A stretch of DNA of 8,801 nucleotides from Chloroflexia bacterium (lineage in GTDB: Bacteria > Chloroflexota > Chloroflexia > Thermomicrobiales > UBA6265), in assembly GCA_030430125.1 (NCBI GenBank), contig JAUIGA010000126.1, positions 1 to 8,801 of the forward strand. Direction: 5' to 3'. Both the position numbers and the translations under genes were made by a program. The notes below the pieces were generated by a model that worked only from the letters and a program-made list of their open reading frames with translations, had not been told where the DNA came from and ran no database searches. Positions 7,037-8,801 of the stretch are shown here, piece after piece. The stretch's first letter is position 1. Each line of letters starts with the position of its first letter.

Positions 7037-8139
7037 GAGGCAACGATCCCTTCCTTGTGTGATGCGATTTTGCGTTCCAGCACGGCGACGAGCTGGTCAT
7101 GGTGCTCGGGAAGACCGATGGAGATGCGGATCGTGTGGCGAAGCCCCGGATCGTCGTATCCGCGCACCAGCAGACCCTCCTGTGCGAGCGCTGAGACAAA
7201 TGGCATGGCATCGGGACCGGGCAGGGCGACAAGCAGGAAATTCGTCGCGGAGGGAATCACGGTCACGCCGTCCAGTGCATTGAGCGCAGCTGCGAGTCGA
7301 TCCCGCTCGCTGACGATGCGATCGGCATTGGCGCGCAGGTGGTCGAGATCGTCGAGACTGGCGGTGGCCACAGCGGCGGCCGGCGCCGAGATATTGAAGA
7401 ACGCAGGTGCCGCCCGGCGGAACCAGGGCATGAGCGCGTCCGGGAACACGCCGTAGCCCACCCGGAATCCGGCTAGCCCAGCGAACTTGCTCATGGTGCG
7501 CAGCGTGATGACATTGTCGTAGCGGTCCGCGAGCTCGGTGTGACTGACACCGGAGAATTCCGCATACGCCTCGTCGATCGCGACCAGGCAATCGACAGAC
7601 TCGATGATGCGAACGATGTCCTCCTGGTCGAAGAGGGTGCCCGTCGGGTTGTTCGGGTTGCAGACGATGATGAGCCGGGTGCGCTCGCTGGCATGGTCGA
7701 TGATCCCGTCGACGGGGAGTGCGTAGTCCGGCGAGTCCCCAAGCGGGATGTCGGTCACGACGGCTCCGTGGAGCTCGAACAGGCTGCGATAGACCCCGAA
7801 GGTCGGCTCGTTGATGATGACCTCGGTGCCGGGGTCGATCACTGTCATCGCGAGTGTATTGATGACGTCGTCGAGTCCTGCTCCGACGATGAGCCGGTCG
7901 GCGTCGACACCGAGGTAGCGGGCGATGGCGAGACGGAGCTCCGCCTGTTCGATCGCCGGGTACACGTTGCCGGTGTGGAACGCGTCGTACGCGGCCTGCG
8001 CCTTCGGGGAGAGTCCAAACGGAGATTCGTTCCAGTTCAGGCGGACGGGAGGATGACCGCCGGTTTCGATCTCCGCGCGGTGGTAGGCGCTTTCCGGCTC
8101 GATGTGCCCGCGGATGACTCGTGATGGGGTGAGCGCCAT
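7033..8139 (-). CDS. hisC: Histidinol-phosphate aminotransferase
   Basis: The 368-residue protein is a fold-type I, PLP-dependent class I/II aminotransferase that transfers the amino group from glutamate to imidazole acetol phosphate. Visible motifs are LNWNESPFG near residue 34, VGAGLDDVINTL, CNPNNPTGT, the AIDEAYAEF segment, and TMSKFAGLAGFRVGYG, whose Lys (K218) is the Schiff-base residue. ATG 8139 has a GGAG 6 nt upstream. It lies 69 nt downstream of the hisG stop, the widest gap inside the operon, and its stop overlaps hisB by 4 nt. Aminotransferases of this family can also act on aromatic substrates, but the operon makes the histidine role the best reading. Confidence 0.96.
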   Translation of the reverse strand: MALTPSRVIRGHIEPESAYHRAEIETGGHPPVRLNWNESPFGLSPKAQAAYDAFHTGNVYPAIEQAELRLAIARYLGVDADRLIVGAGLDDVINTLAMTVIDPGTEVIINEPTFGVYRSLFELHGAVVTDIPLGDSPDYALPVDGIIDHASERTRLIIVCNPNNPTGTLFDQEDIVRIIESVDCLVAIDEAYAEFSGVSHTELADRYDNVITLRTMSKFAGLAGFRVGYGVFPDALMPWFRRAAPAFFNISAPAAAVATASLDDLDHLRANADRIVSERDRLAAALNALDGVTVIPSATNFLLVALPGPDAMPFVSALAQEGLLVRGYDDPGLRHTIRISIGLPEHHDQLVAVLERKIASHKEGIVAS

Positions 8140-8175
8140 GGTCGTCTCCGAAGAATGTGATCGCGATGAGTCAGT

Positions 8176-8204
8176 GCCAGGTTGCCGTCGAGCGCGAACC
8201 AGGC
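8176..8204 (-). other. Possible intercistronic stem-loop between hisG and hisC
   Basis: In the 69-nt hisG-hisC gap the transcript contains GCCTGGTT and, after 13 nt, AACCTGGC. These pair over 8 positions with one central T-T mismatch. There is no U tract, so it does not look like an intrinsic terminator. It could affect mRNA processing or stability between hisG and hisC, or be chance in GC-rich DNA. Confidence 0.25.
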
Positions 8205-8208
8205 GTGA

Positions 8209-8801
8209 TCACAGCAACAGCTTGTCGAGCGAGCTGACCAGAATCTCGCTTGCGCCGGCACGCCGCAGCTCCTCGATTTTCTCCCAGAAGTCCTCTTCGC
8301 GGATTGCGGTGTGAACCGCGAACCAACCCTCATCGGCAAGGGGAACGACCGTCGGTGCCTTCAGGCCAGGAATGACCGCACGGATGGCCGGCAGCGACGC
8401 CGCCGGCGCGTTCATCATCACGTACTTGTATTTCTCGGCCGCTTCTACTGCCTTGATCCGCATCAGGAGACGGTCGATGTTCTCGCGGCGCGATGGGTCG
8501 ACCAGCGCGTCCCGGTTGGCGATGAGCACCGCTTCGGACTCCAGGATGGAGTGGATGGGCCTGAGGTCGTTCAACTGAAGCGACGACCCGGTGGCGGACA
8601 GGTCGACGATGGCGTCCGCAATGTCGAGCGCCGGAGCGATCTCCACCGAGCCACTGATGGTGATGATCTCCGGAGTCCCGCCAAGCGCCTGAAAGAACCG
8701 CCGCGTTGACGATGGATAGCTGGTGGCGATGCGGCTGTTCAGCAACTCTTCCGGCGAGGTGACCGGAGACTCGTTCGGAACGGCGATCACGAGCTCACAG
8801 T
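8209..8801 (-). CDS. hisG: ATP phosphoribosyltransferase, long form with regulatory C-terminal domain (5' end beyond the window)
   Basis: 196 codons plus a stop are visible; the frame is open through the right edge, so roughly the first 90-100 residues of a ~290-residue long-form HisG are missing. The visible part begins CELVIAVPNESP. The PRPP-binding stretch ADAIVDLSATGSSLQLNDL is intact, and the ACT-like C-terminal domain of the long form is clear: YVMMNAPAASLPAIRAVIPG, KAPTVVPLADEGWFAVHT and EEDFWEKIEELRRAGASEIL. Long-form HisG needs no HisZ partner and is, by family knowledge, feedback-inhibited by histidine through that C-terminal domain. It catalyses the first step (ATP + PRPP to PR-ATP) and leads the visible part of the operon; a GTG at 8790 is internal to the family homology and is not the start. 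Confidence 0.97.
   Translation of the reverse strand, partial: CELVIAVPNESPVTSPEELLNSRIATSYPSSTRRFFQALGGTPEIITISGSVEIAPALDIADAIVDLSATGSSLQLNDLRPIHSILESEAVLIANRDALVDPSRRENIDRLLMRIKAVEAAEKYKYVMMNAPAASLPAIRAVIPGLKAPTVVPLADEGWFAVHTAIREEDFWEKIEELRRAGASEILVSSLDKLLL

Noticed and set aside
6479..7456. Long open frame (325 codons) on the plus strand opposite hisB and hisC
   Set aside because: It lies wholly antisense to two genes with intact catalytic motifs, and its translation shows no recognisable domain; such shadows are common at this GC content.
8140..8208. tRNA or small RNA gene in the hisG-hisC gap
   Set aside because: The gap is 69 nt, shorter than a typical tRNA, and has no cloverleaf or T-loop consensus that I can see.
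8037..8339. 100-codon minus-strand frame spanning the hisG-hisC gap, with a protein-like stretch AWFALDGNLALTHRDH
   Set aside because: It overlaps the 3' end of hisG and the 5' end of hisC in another frame, has no suitable ribosome-binding site seen and no known motif; I treat the gap as non-coding.

Overview
This is a dense, high-GC bacterial window, coding almost throughout. It has two parts: a histidine biosynthesis operon on the minus strand (right three quarters) and a small polysaccharide unit on the plus strand (left), with a divergent HIT-family gene at the left edge. The organism is not identified from the sequence. High GC, GTG starts, the HIT protein with N-terminal CxxC, and the long HisG with a regulatory C-terminal domain would suit a high-GC Chloroflexota (Thermomicrobia-like) or actinobacterial lineage. 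I lean to the former, but this is an impression.

Layout. 585-1 (minus): a HIT-family nucleotide hydrolase or phosphorylase that runs off the left edge. 586-654: a short divergent promoter region. 655-2867 (plus): a membrane polyprenyl-phosphate sugar transferase followed, with a 1-nt overlap, by a small Wzz/YveK-like two-TM protein; together they look like an exopolysaccharide initiation and chain-length unit. The gap 2868-2885 is only 18 bp and separates this unit tail-to-tail from the his operon. 8801-2886 (minus), in transcription order: hisG (5' end beyond the window), hisC, hisB, hisH, hisA, an AHSA1/SRPBCC-fold gene, hisF, and a hisI-type gene with a long C-terminal extension.

How the genes work together. 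HisG commits ATP and PRPP to the pathway. The HisI domain opens the ring of PR-AMP, HisA isomerises ProFAR to PRFAR, and HisH plus HisF form the glutamine-dependent IGP synthase. HisB dehydrates IGP and HisC transaminates imidazole-acetol phosphate. hisC/hisB, hisB/hisH and hisH/hisA share 4-nt ATGA overlaps and hisF/hisI an 8-nt overlap, so tight translational coupling is likely. hisD, a stand-alone hisE and a histidinol-phosphatase gene are not in the window.

What stands out: (i) the ~200-residue C-terminal extension of HisI, which looks like two degenerate MazG-like helical units and could stand in for HisE; (ii) Asn replacing two of the three usual metal-site Asp residues in HisI; (iii) an AHSA1/SRPBCC gene inside an otherwise pure his operon; and (iv) a C-terminal continuation of the HIT protein. 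Nothing here shows a mobile element, CRISPR array, tRNA or rRNA.
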